DNA of 64,000 bases from NCBI GenBank assembly GCA_002471375.1, contig DKPV01000085.1, positions 20,085 through 84,084 on the forward strand, in the 5' to 3' direction. The stretch is from Flavobacteriales bacterium UBA7325. Lineage in GTDB: Bacteria; Bacteroidota; Bacteroidia; Flavobacteriales_D; Crocinitomicaceae. A program made the translations under genes and the position numbers. The notes beneath the pieces were generated by a model. The model did not search any database, was not told the origin of the DNA, and worked only from the letters and a program-made list of their open reading frames with translations. Positions 44,440 through 52,985 of the stretch are shown one piece after another. Position 1 is the first letter of the stretch; every line of letters starts with the position of its first letter.

Positions 44440-45438
44440 ATGAGATCTGAAAAACGTGTTGCGGTAATTGGTGGAGGAAGTTGGGCAACGGCTCTCGTCA
44501 AAATACTTTGCAACAATGTATCTAAACTAAATTGGTACATGCGCAATGAATTGGCTGTAGAGCATATTCATAAGTTTCGACGAAATCCTAATTACCTTCA
44601 ATCTGTTGAATTCGAACTTGATAAAATTGAGGTTAGCACAGACCTTGAAAAGGTGATAGAAACTGCAGATGTTATTATTATTGCTACTCCGTCAGCTTTC
44701 TTAGTGAAACTTTTTGAGGATTTCCCTCTTGAATTAATAAAGGATAAAGTGTTATTTTCAGCGGTAAAGGGTATCATTCCTGAATACTCCGCAATACCTG
44801 CTCGATTTATTCATAAAACATTCGGAACACCATACGATGAAATTGGTATTATTTGCGGCCCATGTCATGCGGAGGAAGTCGCACTTGAACGTTTATCGTA
44901 CCTTACGATAGCTTGTCAAGATGATGATATCGCTGAGGACATGGCAGAGATGCTTGCTTGTCGATATATTAAAACAACAACATCGGATGACCTATTCGGA
45001 ACAGAACTCTCGGCAGTTCTCAAGAACGTTTATGCAATTGCATCAGGCGTTTGTGCTGGTCTCGGGTATGGAGATAATTTCCAATCTGTTTTGATATCGA
45101 ATGCGATTATCGAGATAGAAAACTTTATTGATGAGGTGAGTCCAATTCACCGTGATGTAAAATCCTCGGCTTACCTTGGTGATTTATTGGTGACGGCTTA
45201 CTCTAAATTCTCTAGAAATCGAACTTTCGGATTCATGATTGGAAAGGGATATTCGGTTAAGACGGCACAACTCGAAATGAGTATGATTGCTGAGGGATAT
45301 TATGCCACCAAAAGTGTGATGGAGATCAAAAATAAATTTGAGATTGATATGCCAATTGTTGAGGCCGTGAACAATATCATTCACGAAAAGATATCTCCGG
45401 TAATTGAAATGCAGATTCTGTCAGATCGATTGACATAG
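44440..45438 (+). CDS. gpsA: Glycerol-3-phosphate dehydrogenase [NAD(P)+]
   Basis: Enzyme of 332 residues that reduces dihydroxyacetone phosphate to sn-glycerol-3-phosphate for phospholipid synthesis. Seen: Rossmann GGGSWATALVKIL (GxGxxA type), SAVKGIIPE, CGPCHAEEVALERLSYLT with the typical GP.HA.E pattern, and the catalytic Lys in ELSAVLKNVYAIASGVCAGLGYG. The C-terminal helical domain has SSAYLGDLLVTAYSKFSRNRTFG. The start is the ATG at 44440; TTG codons at 44431 and 44434 lie inside the -7 element region. The transcript is probably leaderless. Confidence 0.95.
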   Translation: MRSEKRVAVIGGGSWATALVKILCNNVSKLNWYMRNELAVEHIHKFRRNPNYLQSVEFELDKIEVSTDLEKVIETADVIIIATPSAFLVKLFEDFPLELIKDKVLFSAVKGIIPEYSAIPARFIHKTFGTPYDEIGIICGPCHAEEVALERLSYLTIACQDDDIAEDMAEMLACRYIKTTTSDDLFGTELSAVLKNVYAIASGVCAGLGYGDNFQSVLISNAIIEIENFIDEVSPIHRDVKSSAYLGDLLVTAYSKFSRNRTFGFMIGKGYSVKTAQLEMSMIAEGYYATKSVMEIKNKFEIDMPIVEAVNNIIHEKISPVIEMQILSDRLT

Positions 45439-45538
45439 TGCGCTAAGTTCTGTAGTGTTGTAAAAAGCACCTTATAATAGTTAGTTAGTGAATAATTGGT
45501 CAAAAGTGGATTCCCATGCCCTAGGCTGTCGATTTTTA

Positions 45539-45546
45539 TATTTTTG
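45539..45546 (+). promoter_or_regulatory. -7 box of the aspartate kinase gene
   Basis: TATTTTTG matches TAnnTTTG exactly and ends 15 bases before the ATG at 45562. No clear -33 TTTG lies at standard distance. Confidence 0.55.
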
Positions 45547-45561
45547 CAAAAAGTTTTAGAA

Positions 45562-46833
45562 ATGCTTGTTTTCAAATTTGGTGGAGCTTCGGTTAAGGAT
45601 GCAGAGGCAGTAAAAAATGTAGTAAGTATTCTGCACTTATATTCTGGTGAGAAGCTTGGCGTTGTGATCTCTGCAATGGGGAAAACAACAAACGCTATGG
45701 AGAACATTTTAGCGGCTCTTCTCGAAAAGAATAATACTGCGTTTCTAGAGCGAATTGAAGAACGGCGAGAATTTCATGTTTCTATCATGAAACAGCTGTT
45801 TATTGATCAAAATGACACCATTTTTACCGAAATTAATTCTATTTTCGATGATTTGAGCAAAAAACTGGATTCAGGTGTTTCTGAAAATGCAGCCCTCGAA
45901 TATGATCAAATCGTATCATTGGGGGAAGTAATTTCGACAAAAATTGTTGCGGCTTATTGTGTTCAAGAAGGTGTTTCAGCAGGATGGATGGATGCTCGAA
46001 AATTGATTCGAACAAACAACGTTCATAGAGAGGCGGAAGTTGATTGGGAGACATCTACAACGCTTTTTCAGGATAGGTTTAAAGCAAAGCATACTGAAGT
46101 TGATGTAATTCTCACTCAAGGTTTCATTGGTCACACGTCAGATGGTCTTACAACCACCATAGGAAGAGAAGGTTCAGATTTTTCAGCTGGTATTATTGCT
46201 TATTGTTGTGATGCAGAAAGTGTTACGATTTGGAAGGATGTTCCTGGAATGTTGAATGCAGACCCGAAGTGGTTTGATAATACTGTGAAGTTGGATAGTA
46301 TATCATTCCGTGAAGCAATAGAACTTGCCTACTACGGTGCCTCAGTAATTCACCCAAAGACAATTAAGCCACTTCAAAATAAGGAGATACCACTTTATGT
46401 GAAATCATTCATCAACCCAAAGGAAGATGGAACTGTTATTCAATCCTCAACATCGAATGACCACCTAGTCCCGTCGTTTATTTTTAAGATGAATCAGATT
46501 CTTTTCTCATTCACGCCGAAGGATTTTTCATTTATTGTAGAGAAGAATTTGAGCGATATTTTCGGACGCCTGGATCAGTCGAATGCAAAAATCAATATAA
46601 TGCAGAATTCTGCACTGAACTTCTCCATTTTAGTGGATGAAGACAAGGTGTCAATCGACCGTATTTTGAACTTGTTTGAGGATAGCTATGATGTAAAGTA
46701 CAATCGTGGATTAGAACTCGTGACTATTCGTCATTACGACCAGGCTACCATTGATCGCGTTACTGCCGATAAGGGAATCATCCTTCAACAGAAGACCCGT
46801 GAGACTGCACGTTTGGTCGTGAAACAGAAGTAA
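45562..46833 (+). CDS. Aspartate kinase (monofunctional)
   Basis: Enzyme of 423 residues that phosphorylates aspartate for lysine, threonine and methionine synthesis. The N-terminal kinase domain has KFGGASVKDAEAV, SLGEVISTKIVA, the TTIGREGSDFSAGIIA substrate loop, WKDVPGMLNADP and SYYGASVIHP-like ELAYYGASVIHPKTIKP. The C-terminal part (about 295-423) resembles paired ACT domains for feedback control, although the binding motif for lysine or threonine is weak, with an ending unlike E. coli LysC. There is no homoserine dehydrogenase fused. The frame runs upstream to 45496, but that part covers the promoter. Confidence 0.92.
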   Translation: MLVFKFGGASVKDAEAVKNVVSILHLYSGEKLGVVISAMGKTTNAMENILAALLEKNNTAFLERIEERREFHVSIMKQLFIDQNDTIFTEINSIFDDLSKKLDSGVSENAALEYDQIVSLGEVISTKIVAAYCVQEGVSAGWMDARKLIRTNNVHREAEVDWETSTTLFQDRFKAKHTEVDVILTQGFIGHTSDGLTTTIGREGSDFSAGIIAYCCDAESVTIWKDVPGMLNADPKWFDNTVKLDSISFREAIELAYYGASVIHPKTIKPLQNKEIPLYVKSFINPKEDGTVIQSSTSNDHLVPSFIFKMNQILFSFTPKDFSFIVEKNLSDIFGRLDQSNAKINIMQNSALNFSILVDEDKVSIDRILNLFEDSYDVKYNRGLELVTIRHYDQATIDRVTADKGIILQQKTRETARLVVKQK

Positions 46834-46914
46834 TATTCTTGATAATTCCAAGGTTAGATTCTCATAGCTCCATTTTACCACAAAATAGTGAGTGTTAAAT
46901 CGAATAACTAGCTG

Positions 46915-46922
46915 TATTTTTG
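46915..46922 (+). promoter_or_regulatory. -7 box abutting the feoA start
   Basis: TATTTTTG, ending 6 bases before the GTG start at 46929; the same 14 bases (TATTTTTGTTGTTC) precede gpsA. I see no evident iron-box palindrome (Fur site) within 60 bases upstream. Confidence 0.6.
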
Positions 46923-46928
46923 TTGTTC

Positions 46929-47168
46929 GTGAAATCATCATTGAAATCTATATCAAACGGAGTTGTAGTTGAAGTGCGCAGTATTGCAGCCTCTTCTCTC
47001 AAAGTCAAATTACTCGAAATGGGTATTACTGAAGGAAAGCAACTCAAAGTACTCTTTCGTGCACCATTGGGTGACCCGATGGCCATTGATGTGGGCGGAT
47101 ATATTCTCTCGCTACGAAACAGTGAAGCAGAGTTGATTGAGGTAGAACCAATTCTAAGTGTTATATGA
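46929..47168 (+). CDS. feoA: FeoA, ferrous iron transport accessory protein
   Basis: SH3-like protein of 79 residues that assists FeoB in Fe(II) uptake. LLEMGITEGKQLKVLFRAPLGDPMAIDVGGYILSLRNSEA is the family core; the C-terminal acidic end is typical. Start is GTG at 46929. TTG codons at 46920 and 46923 lie inside the promoter box. It overlaps feoB by 4 bases (ATGA), so the two are coupled. Confidence 0.92.
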   Translation: MKSSLKSISNGVVVEVRSIAASSLKVKLLEMGITEGKQLKVLFRAPLGDPMAIDVGGYILSLRNSEAELIEVEPILSVI

Positions 47169-49111
47169 GAATTGCGTTACTAGGGAATCCAAATACCGGA
47201 AAAACTTCGGTGTTCAACTTGTTGACTGGATTACGCCAACAAGTAGGGAACTTCCCCGGGGTTACTGTCGATAAGAAAGTTGGAAAGCTTGACATTCATG
47301 GAGAGAATCATGAATTAGTTGATTTCCCCGGGACATATAGTTTCTATCCTAGATCTGGGGATGAAAGAGTTGTGTTTGAGATTCTCTCAGAGCCGAAAAG
47401 TGAACTCTATCCGGATGTGGTTGCTGTTGTAGTTGATGCCTCAAATTTGGAGAGAAATTTATTGTTGTTCTCACAGGTTTATGATCTTCAACTGCCAACT
47501 GTCATGATTCTAAACATGACAGACTTGGCTGCTAAGCAACACAGACGGTACGATGTGGATGGTCTCCGTAAAATGTTTCCTGAAGCGACAATTGTAGAGT
47601 CAAATGCACGAGTAAAAACGGGTAAATCTAGAATTAAAAATTCATTTGCAGAACTTAAAGAACGGAGAGGGGATCTATTCCTTGAAGGTGAGTTGTTGAA
47701 TGACTCTGATCTTGAAGGTCAGGAGAAAGATGCCGAGAGGAGATTTGCTAAAATTGCCAGTTCGCTCAAGAAGATTGAAACAGCTCAAGAAGAGAAGGTA
47801 TCACCGACAAGCAAGGTTGATCGAGTATTGGTTCATCCAGTATTTGGCTATTTGATTTTTGCGTTAATCTTGATGCTTATTTTTCAGTTCATTTATGCTT
47901 TTGCGGCAATACCAATGGACTTCATTGATGGAACATTCGCCACCTTTAGTAGTTGGACGGCATCGGTAATGTCGGAAGGGATTTTCACCGATCTCTTAAC
48001 AAAAGGAATTATCCCGGGGATTGGTGGGGTTGTTATATTTATTCCTCAGATTGCCCTATTATTTTTCTTCATTGCGATTCTGGAGGAAACTGGTTATCTC
48101 TCAAGGGTGGTTTTCATTATGGACCGACTGATGCGCCCACTCGGCTTGAATGGTAAAAGTATAGTGCCGTTAATATCAAGTGTTGCATGTGCGATTCCGG
48201 GTGTCATGGCTGCTAGAACTATTTCTGATCGTAAAGAGCGAATAATTACAATCATGGTAGCGCCATTAATGAGCTGTAGCGCCCGAATACCTGTTTATAC
48301 ATTACTAATAGCAATCGTAATTCCTAGTAAAGTCATCGGAGGCTTTATGAATTTGCAAGGACTAGTTCTATTTGGACTTTATGCCCTAGGAACTATCAGC
48401 GCCTTGGTAGTTGCATTGGTTCTAAAATGGGTGATTAAGACAAAAGAAAAAGGATTCTTAATGCTCGAAATGCCATCATATAAGGCCCCGCGATGGGGCA
48501 ATGTAGGTTTAACGGTACTGGAGAAAGTGAAGATATTTGTTTGGGATGCTGGGCGCGTGATACTTGCAATTTCTATAATCTTATGGGCACTTGCCACCTA
48601 CGGACCTGGGGACAAATTGGAAAATGCTGAGAAAATGGCTAGGAAGCAGGCCGTTGAGCAAGAGCTCTCTGAATCTGAATCTTCTCAGTTGATTGCTTCG
48701 ATGCGTTTGGAGAAATCCTACATCGGTATTATGGGTAAGTCCATTGAGCCGGTTATTGAACCTTTAGGATACGATTGGAAAATTGGAATATCCGTTATTA
48801 CATCATTTGCGGCACGTGAAGTATTTGTTGGTTCAATGGCCACAATATATGCGGTAGGGGATGATGGTGAAGAAAATCTACCACTCATTGAAAAAATGAA
48901 ACAATCGAAACGCCCGGATGGTTCTCCAATTTATACGTTGGCAGCTGGTGCTAGTTTGATGGTCTTTTTCGCATTTGCAATGCAGTGTATGTCGACCTTG
49001 GCTGTTGTCAAACGGGAGACAAGAAGTTGGAAATGGCCATTACTTCAACTTGGTTATATGGGCGTTCTGGCGTACCTTGGAGCTTGGATAACATTTATTA
49101 TCTTGTCGTAA
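47165..49111 (+). CDS. feoB: FeoB, ferrous iron transporter with G domain
   Basis: Membrane protein of 648 residues for Fe(II) import. An N-terminal GTPase domain has G1 GNPNTGKT (7-14), G3 DFPG (57-60) and G4 NMTD (about 117-120), followed by the helical GDI domain. The channel domain has two Gate motifs (SSVACAIPGVMAARTI and SCSARIPVYTLL) with the conserved cysteines that line the path, and about eight helices. The length is below the 770 of E. coli FeoB because of a shorter C-terminal part, as in this phylum. It lies between feoA and a Cys-rich small protein that probably replaces FeoC. Confidence 0.95.
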   Translation: MRIALLGNPNTGKTSVFNLLTGLRQQVGNFPGVTVDKKVGKLDIHGENHELVDFPGTYSFYPRSGDERVVFEILSEPKSELYPDVVAVVVDASNLERNLLLFSQVYDLQLPTVMILNMTDLAAKQHRRYDVDGLRKMFPEATIVESNARVKTGKSRIKNSFAELKERRGDLFLEGELLNDSDLEGQEKDAERRFAKIASSLKKIETAQEEKVSPTSKVDRVLVHPVFGYLIFALILMLIFQFIYAFAAIPMDFIDGTFATFSSWTASVMSEGIFTDLLTKGIIPGIGGVVIFIPQIALLFFFIAILEETGYLSRVVFIMDRLMRPLGLNGKSIVPLISSVACAIPGVMAARTISDRKERIITIMVAPLMSCSARIPVYTLLIAIVIPSKVIGGFMNLQGLVLFGLYALGTISALVVALVLKWVIKTKEKGFLMLEMPSYKAPRWGNVGLTVLEKVKIFVWDAGRVILAISIILWALATYGPGDKLENAEKMARKQAVEQELSESESSQLIASMRLEKSYIGIMGKSIEPVIEPLGYDWKIGISVITSFAAREVFVGSMATIYAVGDDGEENLPLIEKMKQSKRPDGSPIYTLAAGASLMVFFAFAMQCMSTLAVVKRETRSWKWPLLQLGYMGVLAYLGAWITFIILS

Positions 49112-49254
49112 TGCAAACCTTTTTAGTCATAACGGTGGTTTCACTTGCAGTCTCCTACATTGGATGGGAGGTCTATAAACGATTCTTTGCTAAGAATAGC
49201 AAATGCGATAGTTGTGCTATGGGATCATCAATTAATGAGGCGAAAGCAGATTAA
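49111..49254 (+). CDS. FeoB-associated Cys-rich membrane protein
   Basis: Small protein of 47 residues: one membrane helix (about 3-22) followed by a Lys/Arg turn and CDSCAMG. The last part matches the FeoB_associated family of short membrane proteins found after feoB. The CxxC in the cytosol could sense or pass iron, but this is unproven. The ATG overlaps the feoB TAA (TAATG). A longer frame from 48985 is an artefact that runs inside feoB. Confidence 0.82.
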   Translation: MQTFLVITVVSLAVSYIGWEVYKRFFAKNSKCDSCAMGSSINEAKAD

Positions 49255-49260
49255 CCAATT

Positions 49261-51078
49261 TTATTCAAAGTTAACGCCTCTTTTCTGCAACATTCTTTTC
49301 ACAGCGAATGCAAAAATTGCTAGATAAGAGAAACATACCGCACCAACGATAAATGATCCTTGTGCACCAACGATATCCATTAACTTCCCTTGAATAGGAG
49401 CGATAATTCCACCTCCAAGTATCATCATTACCAAGAATGCAGATCCTTGCGTTTGATATTTACCTAGGCCTGCAAGAGAAAGGGAGAAGATACAGGGCCA
49501 CATGATCGAACAGAATAAACCGGCGCTTAGAAAAGCATAAATAGTTACAATTCCGGTCGATGTTAACCCTACGATCATTGCAATGAGGGCCAGGGCACCA
49601 AAAACACCTAGTGTTAAAGCAGGTTTATCATCTGTTAAGAAGAAGGCTCCAATTTGGACAAAGACGCATACGATGTACCAATAAAGCATCTGAACATCAT
49701 GTCCAGCTAGCGCTGTTAAGCCCAAGACCACTCCAAACGCGATCAATGGGACAAAAAAGCGAAGAATAAGCTTTGTTTGTCTGGAAATATTGAATGCGTT
49801 AATTGCGCCAGCCCAACGTCCTATCATTAAACTTCCCCAAAACATAGCAACAAAAGGAGCAATCTCCGAAGAACCGTAGCCTCCGAATTCCTTTTGCCCT
49901 AAAAGCTCTCCCAGGTTACTTCCAATGGCAACCTCGACACCAACGTAGGTAAAGATGGCCAGCATTCCAAGTGTTAGTTGCGGGTATTGCATTGCTCCCC
50001 ATCCGTCTTTTACCCTGGAGGCCACTTTTGTAATCGAAAGTAGGCCAATCAAAATCACCAATAAGGCTGCACTTAACCAGAGCATTCTCCATTCTTCAAG
50101 TGGTTTAAGTAGTGATGTATTTTCCTTTTCTAATTCTTGAATTTTTTCTTCTTTCGCTTTGAAGCTATCGATTCCTTGCACTGCTCGTATTGCGCGTTCA
50201 ATGTTATAATCCTCACTTCCTTCTGGAACGGCAAACTCTGCATTTAATGCTGCAATCTCTGATTCGTTCGCCTCAATCTGCTTGACTTCGTCTGAAGAAT
50301 AACTACTAAATACAGGCGAGAAACATGCGATGACTAATCCTGTAATTACAAGAAGGGAAACCATTGCCTTTTTTGCTGGTTCTTGCTTACCTAGGTTCTT
50401 TCCGTCAGGAACTGATTTGGAAAACCAAAACAATGCGGCAATAAAAAGGAATAATGCTCCTACACCAGTGTAAAGAACGATAATCTTCCAAAGGTCGAGG
50501 GTTGCAATTTCTTCAGATGAGTAGGTAGCAGTTCCAAAAAGTGCAAGTGCAACGACTAATGGACCAATTGTAGTTCCAAGACTATTAATCCCTCCTCCTA
50601 GGTTTATTCTGCTGCTCCCCGTTGATTCATCACCTAATGAAATCATGAAAGGATTGGCAGCTGTTTGTTGGAGAGAGAATCCCAATCCAACAACGAAGAG
50701 TCCAAATAACATTCCCGTAAATTGATTATTCGAGACCGAGATGATCATTGCTGCTGCACCAAGAGCAGAGAAGATAAGCCCGAAAACAATACTTTTTTTG
50801 TATCCCCAATTCCCTACCAAATCTCGTCCTGTGGAGGATCCAAATATGAATAGGAGAAGCGCTCCAATGTAATAAGCACCGTAGAAAGCATAATCAATCA
50901 GCTGACTTTGGAACTGATCCAAATTAAAGTAGTCACGGCAAAATGGGATGAATACGCTGTTTCCCGCCGCAATAAATCCCCAGAAGAAAAATACCAGCGT
51001 GAGCGTAGCGAGAGCCCCATTGTTTGTCTTTTTCAAATCTGTCTTTTCCGGCGTAATTGTATCCAATGTCTCACTCAT
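49261..51078 (-). CDS. FHS-type sugar:H+ symporter with unusual insertion
   Basis: MFS transporter of 605 residues of the fucose/glucose-galactose permease (FucP/GluP) family. N-terminal helices include SVFIPFCRDYFNLDQFQSQLIDYAFYGAYYIGAL, GFSLQQTAANPFMISLG and NLGGGINSLGTTIGP, all typical. The usual length is about 430. Here the central part between the two halves (about 240-350) is expanded by a hydrophilic, Glu-rich stretch (KQIEANESEIAALNAEF and KEEKIQELEKENTSLLKP) with coiled-coil potential, flanked by two extra hydrophobic helices. The C-terminal half is normal. Substrate unknown, as no sugar genes are adjacent; glucose, galactose, fucose or N-acetylglucosamine are candidates. Confidence 0.85.
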   Translation of the reverse strand: MSETLDTITPEKTDLKKTNNGALATLTLVFFFWGFIAAGNSVFIPFCRDYFNLDQFQSQLIDYAFYGAYYIGALLLFIFGSSTGRDLVGNWGYKKSIVFGLIFSALGAAAMIISVSNNQFTGMLFGLFVVGLGFSLQQTAANPFMISLGDESTGSSRINLGGGINSLGTTIGPLVVALALFGTATYSSEEIATLDLWKIIVLYTGVGALFLFIAALFWFSKSVPDGKNLGKQEPAKKAMVSLLVITGLVIACFSPVFSSYSSDEVKQIEANESEIAALNAEFAVPEGSEDYNIERAIRAVQGIDSFKAKEEKIQELEKENTSLLKPLEEWRMLWLSAALLVILIGLLSITKVASRVKDGWGAMQYPQLTLGMLAIFTYVGVEVAIGSNLGELLGQKEFGGYGSSEIAPFVAMFWGSLMIGRWAGAINAFNISRQTKLILRFFVPLIAFGVVLGLTALAGHDVQMLYWYIVCVFVQIGAFFLTDDKPALTLGVFGALALIAMIVGLTSTGIVTIYAFLSAGLFCSIMWPCIFSLSLAGLGKYQTQGSAFLVMMILGGGIIAPIQGKLMDIVGAQGSFIVGAVCFSYLAIFAFAVKRMLQKRGVNFE

Positions 51079-51169
51079 CTTTTTTACTTTCTAGGTCACA
51101 AAATAAGGAGAATCTTCCGATGTCAAGCAGAAGCTTTGAATTTGATTAATTTAGCGACAAATAATTTGT

Positions 51170-51844
51170 GTGGTCAAGAACTTACTTACGGATATTATCC
51201 AATGGGATGTTAAGAACTGGGGGAAAGCAATTCCTTTCTGGGAGCCTTCTTTGAAAGGCATAGAGAATGGAAAGGCAGCTGCATTTGGAGAGCGTGAAGG
51301 TGGATTGTCTCTTTGGTTAGCATTGAACGGATGTGAAGTGGAATGTTCAGATTATAATGCACTTGATTCGATTCCATTAGAGCTACATGTAAAACACAAA
51401 GTAGAAAACTCGATTTCGTATTCTAAACAGGATATAACTTCAACGTCCTTCGAGGATGGATCATTTGATGTTGTTATGTTTAAATCGGTCATAGGTTCGC
51501 TGAATAGTAAAAAGCGACAGCAAGCTGCTCTCGATGAGCTGTATCGTATTCTAAAGCCGGGTGGTTATTTATTATTTGCGGAGAATCTAGAAGCAACCGG
51601 AATGCATCATTTTGCCCGGAAGAAGTTCACAAACTGGGGTCATCGATGGCGTTACCTCAAATGGAAAGAAATGGATCAAATGCTTGACCAATTCTCAGAA
51701 ACAAAGAAGACTACGACTGGATTTCTCGCCACCTTCGGACGTTCTGAAGGTCAAAGAAAATTCCTTTCAGGCATTGACTGCGTACTAAACCCAATTCTTC
51801 CAAAAGCGTGGAAGTACGTTCTTATTGCCGCTGCAAAAAAGTAG
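51170..51844 (+). CDS. Class I SAM-dependent methyltransferase
   Basis: Methyltransferase of 224 residues. The SAM-binding region is diverged at motif I (AAFGEREGGLSLWLALNGCEVECSDYN), with SFDVVMFKSVIGSLNSK (motif IV) and ALDELYRILKPGGYLLFAENLEA (motifs V and VI), which places it in the Methyltransf_11/UbiE group. The substrate is unknown; the C-terminal part (FARKKFTNWGHRWRYLKWKEM) resembles enzymes on polysaccharide clusters. Start is GTG at 51170; no ATG is nearby. A TAATTTG motif immediately precedes it and the true promoter may be further up. Confidence 0.8.
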   Translation: MVKNLLTDIIQWDVKNWGKAIPFWEPSLKGIENGKAAAFGEREGGLSLWLALNGCEVECSDYNALDSIPLELHVKHKVENSISYSKQDITSTSFEDGSFDVVMFKSVIGSLNSKKRQQAALDELYRILKPGGYLLFAENLEATGMHHFARKKFTNWGHRWRYLKWKEMDQMLDQFSETKKTTTGFLATFGRSEGQRKFLSGIDCVLNPILPKAWKYVLIAAAKK

Positions 51845-51946
51845 TCGCAATGTAATTTTCAATTTGCCAAGTATCGTTAAATAACAACTTGTTAACGGCA
51901 AACTTCGAATACTTTATTTAGCTTGTTCATTCATTAATACAATTTT

Positions 51947-52570
51947 ATGGAAAGGAAAGATTTTTTAGTTAAGGCATCTTTAGCGGCATTTGCTGTCTCT
52001 GCATGTGGAACAATTAAACCCACGAAGGAAGTAGAAGGAGAGCGTTTTATTGGAAGCTGCGCAACTACAAATGACATTCTTGGTCCATTTTATCGTAACA
52101 GCTCACCGAGTCGCTCAGACCTTACTTTTGAGGGTATCGAAGGCTCTATTGTTGAAATTAAGGGACGCATTCTAGGTCCTGATTGTGTGACTCCATTGGA
52201 AAATGCCACGGTTGAGATTTGGCATTGCGACACTGAAGGGCGCTATGATAATGATACTGATCGCTATGATCATCGTGGACAACAAAAGACAAATAAAGCG
52301 GGTGAATATTCATTCAAAACAATTTTACCGGGTAAATATTTGAACGGAGAATTATATCGCCCGGCTCATGTACATTTTAGAGTAACTGCACCGGATCATC
52401 AGAGTTTGGTCTCACAGATGTACTTCATGGGTGATCCACATATAGAAAAAGATCCTTGGGCGTCACTAGATAAAGCCAAGGCAAGAATAGTCCCTATCGT
52501 TTTAGAAGATGTGAAAGGGAATGTCGTAGCAAACTTTGATGTTTTCCTTACTGCAGGAAGTGACATGTAG
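51947..52570 (+). CDS. Intradiol-dioxygenase-like lipoprotein
   Basis: Predicted lipoprotein of 207 residues. The signal ends in a lipobox (AVSAC, Cys20) and has twin-arginine-like features (ERKDFLVKAS) though not a full RR motif. The domain is the intradiol ring-cleavage dioxygenase fold: Y100 (TEGRYDND), Y131 (LPGKYLNG), H141 and H143 (RPAHVHFRV) are the four iron ligands. Catalytic members cleave catechols or protocatechuate; lipid-anchored versions are common in Bacteroidota, with unknown substrates. No aromatic pathway genes adjoin. Confidence 0.85.
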   Translation: MERKDFLVKASLAAFAVSACGTIKPTKEVEGERFIGSCATTNDILGPFYRNSSPSRSDLTFEGIEGSIVEIKGRILGPDCVTPLENATVEIWHCDTEGRYDNDTDRYDHRGQQKTNKAGEYSFKTILPGKYLNGELYRPAHVHFRVTAPDHQSLVSQMYFMGDPHIEKDPWASLDKAKARIVPIVLEDVKGNVVANFDVFLTAGSDM

Positions 52571-52606
52571 GCTGAACTTGTCGCAGGATCAAATTTACCT
52601 GATGGC

Positions 52607-52985
52607 ATGAGGATATCTTTATTTGTCAAAGTCATATTACTCTGTTCTTTTCAAGTTGGAAATAAGCCAATTTTTGAAGAACGAACAGAGGTTCCATTTA
52701 TCCAATTCAATCTTGAGGTAGAAGTTGTTAGGAGTTTACCAATAGGGGGGTATAACCTACAGGTGTAAGATCTTAAAACGAGATGAAGATTTCACTCCAG
52801 AAACTGGTGATACGATAAATGTAAATGTTGCTATTGGTGATGATCACCTCGGTATTCCTAGAGAAAGGACAAGCTTCATGTTTCAAGGTGAATATGAACA
52901 ATCGGAGTATTCTTATTCTCCATCAGGTGTTTCCGGAATGATCGACGATGAACGTTATGTATGGTATTTGAGAAGTACTAATTAG
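52607..52985 (+). pseudogene. Unknown secreted protein interrupted at a six-G run
   Basis: An ATG at 52607 opens a frame with a signal-peptide-like start (RISLFVKVILLCSFQ) that stops at 52766-52768. The coding look continues in the next frame from the GGGGGG run (52745-52750) to a TAG at 52983-52985 (ILKRDEDFTPETGDTINV, then SGMIDDERYVWYLRSTN). With five G instead of six the two parts join into one protein of about 125 residues: the junction would read PIGGITYRC. The gene is therefore broken by one base, or phase-variable, or hit by a sequencing slip. I do not recognise the family. It ends 8 bases inside the stop region of the convergent methyltransferase. Confidence 0.65.

Noticed and set aside
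46860..46915. Fur box upstream of feoA
   Set aside because: No 19-bp GATAAT-like palindrome could be seen in the 60 bases before the -7 box.
48985..49254. 89-codon version of the Cys-rich protein
   Set aside because: Its first 42 codons run inside feoB in another frame; the ATG at 49111 overlapping the feoB stop is the real start.
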